38,984 nt of DNA from Anaerobiospirillum sp. NML120448 (GTDB lineage: Bacteria; Pseudomonadota; Gammaproteobacteria; Enterobacterales; Succinivibrionaceae), in the NCBI RefSeq assembly GCF_023050945.1, contig NZ_JALKIM010000030.1:1-38984 (forward strand), given 5' to 3'. The notes below the pieces were generated by a model that was not told the origin of the DNA, made no database searches, and saw only the letters and a list, made by a program, of their open reading frames with translations. The translations under genes and the position numbers were made by a program. Position 1 is the first letter of the stretch, and each line of letters begins with the position of its first letter. Shown here piece after piece: positions 1 to 7,564 of this stretch.

Positions 1-80
1 GGCAAGAAAAATTTCCCTGCTAAGGAATGCAAAATCTTAGGCAGACGATCATTAGTTTATGTGTAATGTATGCGATTCAT

Positions 81-109
81 CCCCCGCCTCGCTTCAGCGT
101 AGGCGGGGG
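81..109. repeat. GC-rich hairpin upstream of the sugar-binding-protein gene
   Basis: Arms cccccgcct (81-89) and aggcggggg (101-109) pair perfectly, and an inner cgct/agcg pair (90-93/96-99) extends the stem with one bulged base. No T-run follows, so it is not a simple terminator for the + strand. It ends 40 bp before the ATG at 150. It could be the end of an upstream unit, an mRNA-stabilising structure or a REP-like element. Nothing else can be assigned in 1-149. Confidence 0.6.
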
Positions 110-149
110 TATTCTCGCTAATTTATGATAAAGGCACTAAGGAGAAGAT

Positions 150-1412
150 ATGCTATTTAAGAAAGTTGCCCAATTTATCACTGGTATGGTACTTTTTAGT
201 GCTTTATCAGTACAAGCTGCCACAGATATTCGAGTATGGTGCTGGGACACCAACTTTAATATTAAAGCGGTAAGAGATGCTGCTGCTGTTTATAGAAAAA
301 ATCATCCTGATATTAATATCGTAGTGGATAATGTTGAGAAGGCTGTTATCTTACAGCGCATTAACGATGCTATTGCAACTAAAGATTTCTCTCAATTGCC
401 TGATATTTTTCTCATTGAAGACTATAGCTCTCGCAATTATGTTATTAACCATCCAGATCTGTTAAAAGATCTTAGCTCCTATATTAATAAAGATGACTTT
501 GTAGACTTTAAGGTTTCAATTTCATCAAATGATGGCAAGATTTATGGCGTTCCATTTGACTCAGGCGTAGCAGCTCTCTTTGTACGTATGGATCTCTTTG
601 AGGAAGCTGGCTATACCATTGAGGACTTTAACGATTTAACCTGGGATAAATTTATCCAAATGGGTCGTAAAGTCCGTGCTACTACCTCTATTCCTCTTTT
701 GCCTTATGATATTAATGATTTACAAGAAATTCGTATCATGATGCAGTCTGCACAAGCTTGGTATACCGATATTAATGATGAAAGTAAGGTAACTATTGCC
801 AATAATGCAGCTCTCAAAGAAAGTATGCAGCATTTCCGCCGTATGAATTACAGTGGTTTACTTGTTAAATATAATGGTTGGGATGACTTTTTACGTACTT
901 TCCAAAGAGGTAAAGTTGCAGCAGTACTAGCAGGTTGTTGGCTAACACCATCAATTGAAGCAACTTTAAGTCAATATAATGATTGGCGTGTCTTACCTAT
1001 TCCTAAGCTCAATACCCCTAATGCCACTCAATTTTCTAATGTTGGTGGCTCCCAGTGGTTTGTTAACAACTCCTCTCCTCGAGCCGATGAGGCAGCCAAG
1101 TTCTTAGCTGAGACCTTTGGTAAGGATCGCAATTTTATTAACAAGCTTATTCCTCGTATTGGCATTATTTCAGCCGTGAAGCATACTGATGTACTACCAA
1201 ATTACCAAAAGCCAAATGCTTTCTTTGGTAAGCAATTAGTTTATATGCGCTTTACTAATTGGAACGAGCAAGTACCACCAGTTAACTATGGTACTCACAC
1301 CCGCTTAGTTGAAAGCTCAGTACAAAATGCTTTAGCTAAATACTTACAAGGAGCCGATCTACAAACCGTGCTCTTAGAGGCTCAACAAGAAGCCCAAACT
1401 AATCTCCAATAA
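150..1412 (+). CDS. Sugar ABC transporter, periplasmic substrate-binding protein (family 1)
   Basis: Predicted periplasmic receptor that delivers a sugar or oligosaccharide to the permeases encoded downstream. The 420-residue product begins with a classical Sec signal peptide: KK at 4-5, a hydrophobic core to about 20, and an Ala-X-Ala-like site after VQA, giving a mature start near residue 24 (ATDIRVW). Length and the overall pattern (KDFSQLPDIFLIED, GVPFDSGVAALFVRMDLFEEAG, GCWLTPSIEA, GGSQWFVNN) match family-1 solute-binding proteins such as LacE/MalE-type receptors. The start at 150 has aaggag 5-11 bp upstream. The gene has its own terminator and lies 658 bp before the permease genes, so it can be expressed separately and probably at a higher level. 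The substrate cannot be read from the sequence. Confidence 0.85.
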   Translation: MLFKKVAQFITGMVLFSALSVQAATDIRVWCWDTNFNIKAVRDAAAVYRKNHPDINIVVDNVEKAVILQRINDAIATKDFSQLPDIFLIEDYSSRNYVINHPDLLKDLSSYINKDDFVDFKVSISSNDGKIYGVPFDSGVAALFVRMDLFEEAGYTIEDFNDLTWDKFIQMGRKVRATTSIPLLPYDINDLQEIRIMMQSAQAWYTDINDESKVTIANNAALKESMQHFRRMNYSGLLVKYNGWDDFLRTFQRGKVAAVLAGCWLTPSIEATLSQYNDWRVLPIPKLNTPNATQFSNVGGSQWFVNNSSPRADEAAKFLAETFGKDRNFINKLIPRIGIISAVKHTDVLPNYQKPNAFFGKQLVYMRFTNWNEQVPPVNYGTHTRLVESSVQNALAKYLQGADLQTVLLEAQQEAQTNLQ

Positions 1413-1432
1413 GCATCTCTAACTTTTATTTC

Positions 1433-1471
1433 ATAATGCCCAGCAGCCCCAGCTCCTGGGCATTATTCTTT
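1433..1471 (+). terminator. Intrinsic terminator after the binding-protein gene
   Basis: An 11-bp perfect stem (1433-1443 with 1456-1466, core atgcccag/ctgggcat) is followed by a weak T-rich run, attcttt. It sits 20 bp after the stop codon and separates the binding protein from malF/malG/malK-type genes. Confidence 0.75.
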
Positions 1472-1720
1472 AAGCGCCACCACCCTTCGCCTAGCCTCGC
1501 CTAGCCTAGCCTCGTATCGCATCGCCTAGCCACCCCCCGCAAAATCTTTCCCGCTAGCCAAGTCATGCCATGCCATGCCATGCCATGCCATGCCAAGCTG
1601 CCCACCACAGCTGCACGCCTAAGCTGCCAGCACCAAGTGTCGCTCCAGCTACTAGCAGCAATCAGAACCTCAGCTCATGCCGCTCCCTAACTCCACCTTA
1701 GGATCGACCGCACCTTTCAT
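1472..1720. repeat. C-rich intergenic stretch with catgc tandem repeat
   Basis: The + strand is C-rich with recurring cgcctagcct words (about 1488-1540). Six perfect tandem copies of catgc follow at 1564-1593, then agctgcc-type words to about 1680. No ORF with a ribosome-binding site is seen. It belongs to the set of low-complexity intergenic modules that recurs through the window. Confidence 0.7.
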
Positions 1721-1914
1721 CATATATACATATGACCATCATCCTATGCTTTTGGAGCCATTTAAGTAGCAATTAGCTCTAAGTGCTCTTGTTTGTATGT
1801 GCTACAGAATACGTACTATTAGCAAGACATCTTAGTTAGTAATGTCGTTTTTTGAATTTATGTGCTTTTCCATAAACGATTGCACCAGTTGTAATGGCCT
1901 TAAATAGCCAATGT

Positions 1915-2044
1915 AAACATTTTATGTGTGTTCGCAAAAATGTTTTGTGTTAGCTCACAAAATTAACACTAAACCCCGAATTTATTTGCTTGTGATGCTA
2001 TTCTTGTAGTTAAGTCAATGCCTAAGCTAACACGATTTAGTGTT
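1915..2044 (+). promoter_or_regulatory. Dense inverted repeats upstream of the permease operon (operator-like)
   Basis: Several inverted pairs lie in the 160 bp before the permease start: aaacatttt (1915-1923) with aaaatgttt (1937-1945), ttttgtg (1943-1949) with cacaaaa (1956-1962), gtgttagct (1947-1955) with agctaacac (2025-2033), and aacactaaa (1965-1973) with tttagtgtt (2036-2044). The word AACAC/GTGTT occurs four times. The ttttgtg/cacaaaa pair resembles a CRP site but is two bases too short for TGTGA-N6-TCACA. Operator sites for a regulator encoded elsewhere are the likeliest reading. No exact -35/-10 pair stands out. Confidence 0.4.
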
Positions 2045-2070
2045 TGTAGGGCAACAATTGAGGAGGGTTT

Positions 2071-2976
2071 ATGTCTAATATTACTGAGTTGAAATACACT
2101 CGTGGCGTTCTAGAAAAGCGCAACGACATCTGGGGTTGGTGCTTTGTTGGACTTGCTACTATCTTAATTATCGAATTTGTTTTCTACCCTATGGTTCAGG
2201 CATTTATCATGTCCTTATACAAGGGTACAGGCAATAATATTAGCTTTGCAGGTCTATACAATTATGAGCGTATGTTAGTTGACTCAACTTTCAAAAAAGC
2301 GCTCTTTAATACCTTTATCTATTTAATCATCCAAGTACCAGTCATGCTCTTTTTTGCCTTGGTTGTTGCTGTGATGCTTAACGATAAAAAGCTTAAATTC
2401 AAAGGCTTTTTTAGAGTTGCTATTTTCTTACCTTGCGTAACCTCTTTAGTTTCTTACTCTCTTATCATGAAAGCAATTTTTGCTAACCATGGTATGTTTA
2501 ACTCAGTTATGATTGACTGGGGTATTTTTGATCAACCTATTTTATGGGTAACTGATCCCTTCTGGGCCAAAGCCTTAATCATTATTTCTATTACTTGGCG
2601 TTGGATTGGTTACAACATGGTTTTCTATTTAGCTGGTTTGCAAAATATTGAGCCATCTGTTTATGAAGCTGCCGACATTGATGGCGCAGGCCCTATTAAG
2701 AAGTTCTTTACTATTACAGTGCCTTTATTAAAACCAATTATTCTCTTTACTACTATTACCTCAACTATTGGCACCTTACAGCTCTTTGATGAGGTTCAAA
2801 ATATTACTCAAGGTGGTCCAGCTAACGGAACAGTAACTATTTCACAGTACATTTATAACCTGTGCTTTAAGTTCACTCCTAACTTTGGCTATGCCTGTGC
2901 AGTGTCATTTGTAGTGGTATTACTAATTGTGATCTTGTCTATGATCCAATTTAGATTAGCTCGTGATAAGGATTAG
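2071..2976 (+). CDS. Sugar ABC transporter permease, MalF/LacF type
   Basis: Inner-membrane subunit of the carbohydrate importer. The 301 residues hold about six hydrophobic helices (first about 24-48). The conserved EAA loop, YEAADIDGAGPIKKF, lies at about 198-212, where the ATPase docks, followed by the typical TVPLLKP. Length matches the short LacF/MsmF/UgpA group rather than E. coli MalF, which is over 500 residues and has a large periplasmic loop. The start is secured by aggagg ending 4 bp before the ATG. The second permease begins 11 bp after the stop, so the two are co-transcribed. The sugar substrate is unknown. Confidence 0.9.
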   Translation: MSNITELKYTRGVLEKRNDIWGWCFVGLATILIIEFVFYPMVQAFIMSLYKGTGNNISFAGLYNYERMLVDSTFKKALFNTFIYLIIQVPVMLFFALVVAVMLNDKKLKFKGFFRVAIFLPCVTSLVSYSLIMKAIFANHGMFNSVMIDWGIFDQPILWVTDPFWAKALIIISITWRWIGYNMVFYLAGLQNIEPSVYEAADIDGAGPIKKFFTITVPLLKPIILFTTITSTIGTLQLFDEVQNITQGGPANGTVTISQYIYNLCFKFTPNFGYACAVSFVVVLLIVILSMIQFRLARDKD

Positions 2977-2987
2977 TTGAGGTTTTT

Positions 2988-3863
2988 ATGAAGCAATCTC
3001 ATTACAATACAGCAATGACTGTAATTCGTTACAGCGTCCTTTCTTTTGCTGCCTTTATATCATTGTTCCCATTTATCTGGATGTTAATTGCAGCTACTAA
3101 CTCTAATGTGGCCATTAACTCTGGCTCTATGATGATTGGCTCTGAGCTTGGCAATAATTTAACTAAACTCTTTAATCCAGAGCTTGGTTTTACTAAGGCT
3201 ATTTTTAACTCAGCTATTATTGCCCTCATTACTACTTTTTTTGCCTTATTAATCTCCTCTGCTGCAGGTTATGGCTTTGAGATTTTTAAGTCCAAAAAGC
3301 GTGATATTGTTTTTGGCATTTTATTAGTTTCTATGATGGTGCCATTTTGTGCCTTAATGGTTCCTTTATTCCGCCTCTTTGGATCTTTTGGCACTATGGG
3401 CTTTGACGATGATGGCAATCCTTTAGCCCCATGGAAATGGTTAGGTCTAGACACCTACTTTGCTGTAGTAATGCCATTAGTAGCCACAGCCTTTTTAATC
3501 TTCCTTTTTAGACAAAATACCAAAGCCTTCCCTAAGGATATTCTAGAGGCTGCTCGTATTGATGGATTAAGTGAAATTGCCATCTTCTTTAAGATGTATT
3601 TCCCTGTAATGCGCCCTACTTATGCAGCAGCAGCCATCATTACTTTTATGGGCAGCTGGAACAACTTCTTATGGCCTTTAGTAGCTTTACAAACACCAGA
3701 AATGCGCACTGTGCCTTTAGTCTTGTCTAATATGGGTTCTTCCTATACTCCAGACTTTGGCATGATTATGTGTGGCATTGTGATCGCTACTTTACCTACA
3801 GCCGCTATTTTCTTCCTAATGCAAAAATACTTTGTTGCAGGCATGGTGGGAGCTGTTAAATAA
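2988..3863 (+). CDS. Sugar ABC transporter permease, MalG/LacG type
   Basis: Second membrane subunit of the importer, 291 residues with about six predicted helices. The EAA loop, ILEAARIDGLSEIAIFFKMYFP, starts near residue 185, and the family-typical end has FVAGMVGAVK. The ribosome-binding site is a short gagg 8 bp before the ATG. The gene is coupled to the upstream permease and followed, after a perfect hairpin at 3878-3904, by the ATPase gene. It belongs to the MalG/LacG/UgpE family, and specificity is not visible. Confidence 0.9.
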   Translation: MKQSHYNTAMTVIRYSVLSFAAFISLFPFIWMLIAATNSNVAINSGSMMIGSELGNNLTKLFNPELGFTKAIFNSAIIALITTFFALLISSAAGYGFEIFKSKKRDIVFGILLVSMMVPFCALMVPLFRLFGSFGTMGFDDDGNPLAPWKWLGLDTYFAVVMPLVATAFLIFLFRQNTKAFPKDILEAARIDGLSEIAIFFKMYFPVMRPTYAAAAIITFMGSWNNFLWPLVALQTPEMRTVPLVLSNMGSSYTPDFGMIMCGIVIATLPTAAIFFLMQKYFVAGMVGAVK

Positions 3864-3877
3864 GCGCTTTAACCTCA

Positions 3878-3904
3878 AAGCTGCTAGCTTTAAGCTAGCA
3901 GCTT
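3878..3904 (+). promoter_or_regulatory. Perfect intercistronic hairpin between permease and ATPase genes
   Basis: aagctgctagc (3878-3888) pairs with gctagcagctt (3894-3904) around a 5-nt loop. No T-run follows, so read-through is expected. It may protect the 3' end of the permease message, as REP-type stem-loops between malE and malF do in enterics, or set the ratio of subunits. Confidence 0.6.
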
Positions 3905-3938
3905 ATCAATACCGATTAATTAATATTAAGAGCATAGT

Positions 3939-5060
3939 ATGGCAAGTATCGTTTTAAAGCACATTGCTAAAGTATATCCAGGTGATATTCGTGTAGTTAA
4001 AGACTTTAACCTGGAAATTAAGGACAAAGAGTTCGTAGTATTTGTAGGCCCATCAGGTTGTGGTAAATCAACCACCTTACGTATGATTGCAGGTTTAGAG
4101 GATATTTCATCAGGCGAGCTATATATTGGCGATCGTTTAGTCAATGACGTTGCTCCAAAAGATCGTAATATTGCTATGGTTTTCCAAAACTATGCTCTTT
4201 ACCCTCACATGAGTGTGTACAAGAACATGGCCTATGGCTTAATCCAAAGAAAAACCCCTGCCGATGAAATTGACCGTCGCATTCGTAATGCTGCTGAGAT
4301 TTTAGGCATCACTCCTTACTTAGATCGTAAGCCTAAGGCTCTCTCTGGTGGTCAAAGACAGCGTGTAGCTTTAGGTAGAGCCATGGTGCGTGATCCTGAT
4401 GTATTCTTGTTAGATGAGCCTTTATCTAACTTAGATGCTAAATTACGTACTACCATGCGTTCTGAAATTTCCAAACTTCACAAGCGCTTAGGTACTACCT
4501 TTATCTACGTAACCCATGATCAGATTGAGGCTATGACTATGGGCGATCGTATTGTGGTAATGAAAGACGGCGATGTAATGCAGGTTGATAGCCCACAAGC
4601 TCTCTATGATCACCCTAACTCCAAGTTCGTAGCAGGCTTTATTGGCTCACCTCAAATGAACTTTATGGATGTTACTATTGAGCGCTCTGAGAGCTCCCCA
4701 AGTGGCTACAAGTGCGTATTGGACGATAAGCACAGCTTCGATATTTTAAATCGTGAGCAGATGCCTGACTTTGCCCCTTACGTTGGTAAGAGCGTGATTA
4801 TGGGTATTAGACCAGAGCATATTTATGCAGGTCGCACCATCCCAGGTGAGCAAGACACAGCTGATCTCAATTGTGAAATTGACTTAGTTGAGCCTATCGG
4901 CTCTGAGGTTTACTTATTTATTAATGTAGATAAGTACAAGTTGTGTGCTAAGTTGCCACCTATTACAGGTCTAGAAGAGGGTCAAAAGATGGCGCTCAAG
5001 ATAGACCTCAAGAAGATGTATCTCTTTGATAAAGATACTGAACAAGCTTTACTTAACTAA
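3939..5060 (+). CDS. Sugar ABC transporter ATPase, MalK/UgpC/MsmK type
   Basis: Cytoplasmic ATPase that powers sugar import with the two permeases upstream. Over 373 residues it shows Walker A GPSGCGKST (37-45), Q-loop Q83, signature LSGGQ (135-139), Walker B VFLLDEP (155-161), D-loop SNLDAKLR and switch His193 (VTHDQIEAMT). The C-terminal about 130 residues (from about 240) form the TOBE/OB-fold domain typical of MalK-UgpC proteins (MGIRPEHI). Members of this group are often shared between several sugar transporters. It is the last gene of the unit, with a strong terminator 8 bp after the stop. No regulator gene lies beside it. Confidence 0.9.
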   Translation: MASIVLKHIAKVYPGDIRVVKDFNLEIKDKEFVVFVGPSGCGKSTTLRMIAGLEDISSGELYIGDRLVNDVAPKDRNIAMVFQNYALYPHMSVYKNMAYGLIQRKTPADEIDRRIRNAAEILGITPYLDRKPKALSGGQRQRVALGRAMVRDPDVFLLDEPLSNLDAKLRTTMRSEISKLHKRLGTTFIYVTHDQIEAMTMGDRIVVMKDGDVMQVDSPQALYDHPNSKFVAGFIGSPQMNFMDVTIERSESSPSGYKCVLDDKHSFDILNREQMPDFAPYVGKSVIMGIRPEHIYAGRTIPGEQDTADLNCEIDLVEPIGSEVYLFINVDKYKLCAKLPPITGLEEGQKMALKIDLKKMYLFDKDTEQALLN

Positions 5061-5068
5061 TAATTTAC

Positions 5069-5105
5069 GAGCGCTAACTAAGAAATTAATTAGCGCTCTT
5101 TTTTT
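5069..5105 (+). terminator. Intrinsic terminator of the ABC permease/ATPase unit
   Basis: gagcgctaa (5069-5077) pairs with ttagcgctc (5090-5098), followed by seven T (5099-5105). It closes the operon. Confidence 0.9.
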
Positions 5106-5162
5106 AGATTAAAAGTATTTAACGAAAAAATCTAAAACTTTACCTTTTCATAATGCTGATAA

Positions 5163-5192
5163 TTGGTACTTTTAACTTTATGGGTCTATAAT
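5163..5192 (+). promoter_or_regulatory. Sigma-70-type promoter of the small Arg-rich gene
   Basis: TTGGTA (5163-5168), an 18-bp spacer and a perfect TATAAT (5187-5192). Transcription would start near 5199, leaving a leader of about 170 nt before the ATG at 5370. Confidence 0.6.
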
Positions 5193-5198
5193 GGTTTA

Positions 5199-5369
5199 CA
5201 AGAACTAAGAAGTTTCACTAACATGCACATTAATTAATGTGCCTGACGGTTGCTGCACAACTTTTAGTTGGTACTTATATTTGAACCAAGTACCTTTAGC
5301 TAAAAAATAGAATGTTTGATGTTAAAACAATTTTTAGCACTAGCAACCATTGCAATTGAGGATTTTTTT
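5199..5369 (+). ncRNA. Structured 5' leader of the small Arg-rich gene
   Basis: The leader contains an 18-bp perfect palindrome (5225-5242, gcacatt/aatgtgc arms). A second stem-loop has outer arms ttttag (5262-5267)/ctaaaa (5300-5305) and inner arms ggtactt (5270-5276)/aagtacc (5288-5294). A leader this long before such a small ORF suggests control at the RNA level. No known riboswitch class is recognised. Confidence 0.4.
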
Positions 5370-5507
5370 ATGAGACGTAGTCCCCATTTTTCTAAAGGTG
5401 GCTCCCAAATTCATCGCACCAAGCGTCGTCGTTTACAGTTTAAGAATATGCGCCGTGTACAACACAAGCGTCGTTTAATTTTCTTTTTACAAGAAAACCG
5501 CGGCTAA
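5370..5507 (+). CDS. Small Arg/Lys-rich protein of unknown function (45 aa)
   Basis: Not recognised. The 45-residue product begins MRRSPHFSKGGSQIHRTKRRR and ends QENRG, with about a third Arg, Lys or His. It has no transmembrane segment and no Cys, so it resembles a small RNA- or ribosome-binding protein in composition only. The ATG at 5370 is preferred because tgagga lies 7 bp upstream. An in-frame TTG at 5316 would give 63 residues but has no ribosome-binding site. The gene has its own sigma-70-like promoter, a structured leader and a terminator, which argues that it is real. It does not match bL34, bL36, RMF or SRA as I know them. Confidence 0.5.
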   Translation: MRRSPHFSKGGSQIHRTKRRRLQFKNMRRVQHKRRLIFFLQENRG

Positions 5508-5530
5508 AATTTTGTAAATTTCTTACTTTC

Positions 5531-5564
5531 ATTAAGGGCCCGCCTTAGGGCCTTTAATTTTTTT
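5531..5564 (+). terminator. Intrinsic terminator after the small Arg-rich gene
   Basis: attaagggccc (5531-5541) pairs with gggcctttaat (5548-5558) with one G-U pair and a 6-nt loop. A run of seven T follows (5558-5564). Confidence 0.85.
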
Positions 5565-6320
5565 GCCACCCCACATTTTTTCCATCCTACAGCCCCCAAC
5601 GCCAAGCACCCAACCCAACCCCAAGTCAACATTACCCACATTACAATCTTGGCTCCTGCCCAATCCCTAAAATCACAGCCTCAACTAAAGCTGCACCCCA
5701 CTGCTAGCAAAAAATCATGACCATAATTAAGGCTCAAACCCAAGCTGGACTTTAAATTGTCGTGTCATAATGTTTGATAACTATTAGGATGACAGAGTCT
5801 TGTTAAACACGCTCTTAGCAATTACTAACTAACAAGAGGCGCAATAAAGCAAACTTTACAATATCAAGGACAATGGCAAGTTATTAGCCAAGCTTTTGGC
5901 TATAGCTCATGGCCATGGCCATGGGCCATGAGCCTAAGGCTATTAGACTGTGGCCGAAGGCCACAGGATGCAGCCTCTTTAGCTCCGCAGCAAACAGGCC
6001 TTTGGTCTTGAATCTTAGGCCCTTTTTCTAGTGATGATATATGGACAGTTAAGGGGCAAAAATTAGAGGTTATGGAGCGCTGGTGATAAGTTTTGAGCAC
6101 TATGTGAAAAAAAGCATAGATTTTGCTTAAGAAAATTATTTAATAAAAATAGATCATTACTTAATGAAACAATGATCCTTATTTTATGCGCTTAATAATA
6201 ATTAAATAGCCTAAATTACGTAATCTAATACTTTCTTTAGAGTACAATAGAGATTCTAAATTATACTTTTAAGCGATTTTTGGTTTTTTGCCTTTGCCCT
6301 AGTGCAGGAGTTGATAGAAG
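5565..6320. repeat. Intergenic module: C-rich stretch then quasi-palindromes, before fliS
   Basis: 5565-5720 is C-rich and G-poor on the + strand (ccaccccac, caacccaaccccaag). 5881-6030 is packed with stems: gctcatggcc (5905-5914)/ggccatgagc (5924-5933) enclosing ggccat words, and ctgtggcc (5948-5955)/ggccacag (5959-5966) with a 3-nt loop. From about 6100 the DNA becomes AT-rich and probably holds the fliS promoter, which I cannot place with confidence. No gene is seen. Confidence 0.65.
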
Positions 6321-6806
6321 ATGTTCATTACTAAGCCGCAAGACATGATGAAGGAGTACCGTAAAGCCTCCGTCAATGCTGAGCTTGAAGTTGCAGATCC
6401 TTACACCATTACTAAAGCACTTTATCAGGGAGTGTTTGAGCGTCTTGGTCAAGCTAAAGGAGCAATTGAGCGTGGCGACTTGGAAGAAAAGGCTAAAAAG
6501 CTCGCCTCTGCAAGTGCCATTATTCAGCACTTAAAAGACACCTTAGATCCTACACATGCTCCTGAAATTGCTAAAAACTTAGCTTTCATTTATGACTTTA
6601 TGTTAGCTAAATTAGCTGATGCAACCATTGATTTAGACCCACAACCAATCGATGATGCGCTAAAAGCTTTCTTACCAATTAAAGAGGCCTGGGATAATAT
6701 TCCTCAATCAGCTATTAAAGAAGCCCAAAGCCAAATGCGTTCCAACGCCAATCACTTCCAGCACAATTACGATCCTTCTAAGAAGTTGATTGACGGTGCT
6801 GTGTAG
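6321..6806 (+). CDS. fliS: Flagellar export chaperone FliS
   Basis: Cytoplasmic chaperone that binds flagellin and hands it to the flagellar type III export gate. The 161 residues are predicted all-helical and align with FliS from residue 9: YRKASVNAELEVADPYTITKALYQGVFERLGQAKGAIERGD is the FliS core pattern (YQ..SV...V..ADP..L...LY.G....L..A..AI..GD). The C-terminal end beyond about 125 is slightly longer than usual. The start at 6321 has aggag 10 bp upstream. An internal ATG pair near residues 9-10 is possible. fliT-like begins 8 bp after the stop, so the two form an operon closed by the terminator at 7145-7172. Confidence 0.85.
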   Translation: MFITKPQDMMKEYRKASVNAELEVADPYTITKALYQGVFERLGQAKGAIERGDLEEKAKKLASASAIIQHLKDTLDPTHAPEIAKNLAFIYDFMLAKLADATIDLDPQPIDDALKAFLPIKEAWDNIPQSAIKEAQSQMRSNANHFQHNYDPSKKLIDGAV

Positions 6807-6814
6807 GATATTTT

Positions 6815-7135
6815 ATGAACCAAGAGCTTTTAAATTTAGCTAAGGCCATTGATGACAACGACGACGCCATCTCCGATGCTTTAGAAGCCGAAGATCTAGA
6901 AAAAGCAGAACAACTTACTAATGAAAAAGTTGCTTTGTTTAGACAGCTATATGAGCTTTCACAAAAAATTGAAGATCGCACCGTTTTAGACGAATATCTC
7001 AATTCTTTATATGAAGTTACAGCTGAGCAGCGTGATCTTTTAGTTGCCGAGCATGAAAAGGTAAGACGTGAGTTAAGTGGTTTAAAGAAAGGCTCACGTT
7101 GCAAACAAACCTACCAAAAAATTAGAAAGTATTAA
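6815..7135 (+). CDS. fliT: FliT-like flagellar chaperone
   Basis: Small (106 aa), acidic, helical protein immediately after fliS, the usual place of fliT. FliT chaperones the filament cap protein FliD and in enterics also modulates FlhDC. Visible support is the size, predicted coiled helices (residues 1-90) and the C-terminal pattern LVAEHEKVRRELSGLKKGSRCKQTYQKI, which resembles the FliT end (L...L..G.KA...Y). Sequence identity within this family is low, so the call rests partly on position. A ribosome-binding site, tagga, lies upstream. No fliD is seen in the window. Confidence 0.65.
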   Translation: MNQELLNLAKAIDDNDDAISDALEAEDLEKAEQLTNEKVALFRQLYELSQKIEDRTVLDEYLNSLYEVTAEQRDLLVAEHEKVRRELSGLKKGSRCKQTYQKIRKY

Positions 7136-7144
7136 TTACTTACA

Positions 7145-7172
7145 GGCTTAGTAATGCTACTAAGCCTTTTTT
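7145..7172 (+). terminator. Intrinsic terminator of fliS-fliT
   Basis: ggcttagta (7145-7153) pairs perfectly with tactaagcc (7158-7166) around a 4-nt loop, followed by six T. Confidence 0.9.
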
Positions 7173-7234
7173 ATGCACTCTTAAGCTGTCTTGAAAAACC
7201 ACCTTAATCTGAGCGTAGTGACTATAAGTTTCTC

Positions 7235-7455
7235 TCCCTCATCTAGCGCCAGATAAGCCTCTTGTAGCTAAGCAAGCCATATACAGCTAAGCATAGCGAT
7301 ACGCCGCATGCAGCAACACAACAGCGCAGCTGTGCAGATGTGCAGCAGCACAGCGATGCTCCGCAGTGCGCATTGGTGTTGCGCATTTGTTGCGACGATA
7401 CTGCGGACGAGCAGGTGAGCGCAGCAATGCGTAGTGGCGCACATTCTTTGGTGTT
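7235..7455. repeat. GC-richer gcagc/gcgca repeat stretch between fliT and maf
   Basis: A stretch clearly richer in G+C than the flanking genes, built of overlapping words such as gcagcaacac, gcgcagctgtgcag, gtgcgcattggtgttgcgcat and gctaagc. Many short inverted pairs occur. No ORF with a ribosome-binding site is convincing. It is another member of the intergenic low-complexity modules. Confidence 0.55.
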
Positions 7456-7564
7456 CTTTGATAAAGATTTAAAATAATTTGCCGTCAAGTTAATGTTTCT
7501 AGCTCAATTCTTGCATAAGAGTTTTGCCAAGCAATGTGCTTGTTAATCTTTTGAGTAACATTCA

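Noticed and set aside
47-60. Shared word gatcattagttta at the window start and near 38145
   Set aside because: A single 13-base AT-rich match is expected by chance in 39 kb, and the flanks do not align.
1564-1593. CRISPR-like array
   Set aside because: The repeats are 5 bp in direct tandem with no spacers, and no cas genes occur in the window.
1943-1962. CRP-site-like TGTG...CACA upstream of the permease operon
   Set aside because: The half-sites are separated by 6 bp instead of the 8 bp between TGTG and CACA in the CRP consensus, so I list it only as an inverted repeat.
5900-6100. Possible ORF or mobile element in the catggc-rich region before fliS
   Set aside because: There are no transposase remnants, no terminal repeats with target duplications and no ribosome-binding site. 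The sequence is quasi-palindromic low complexity.
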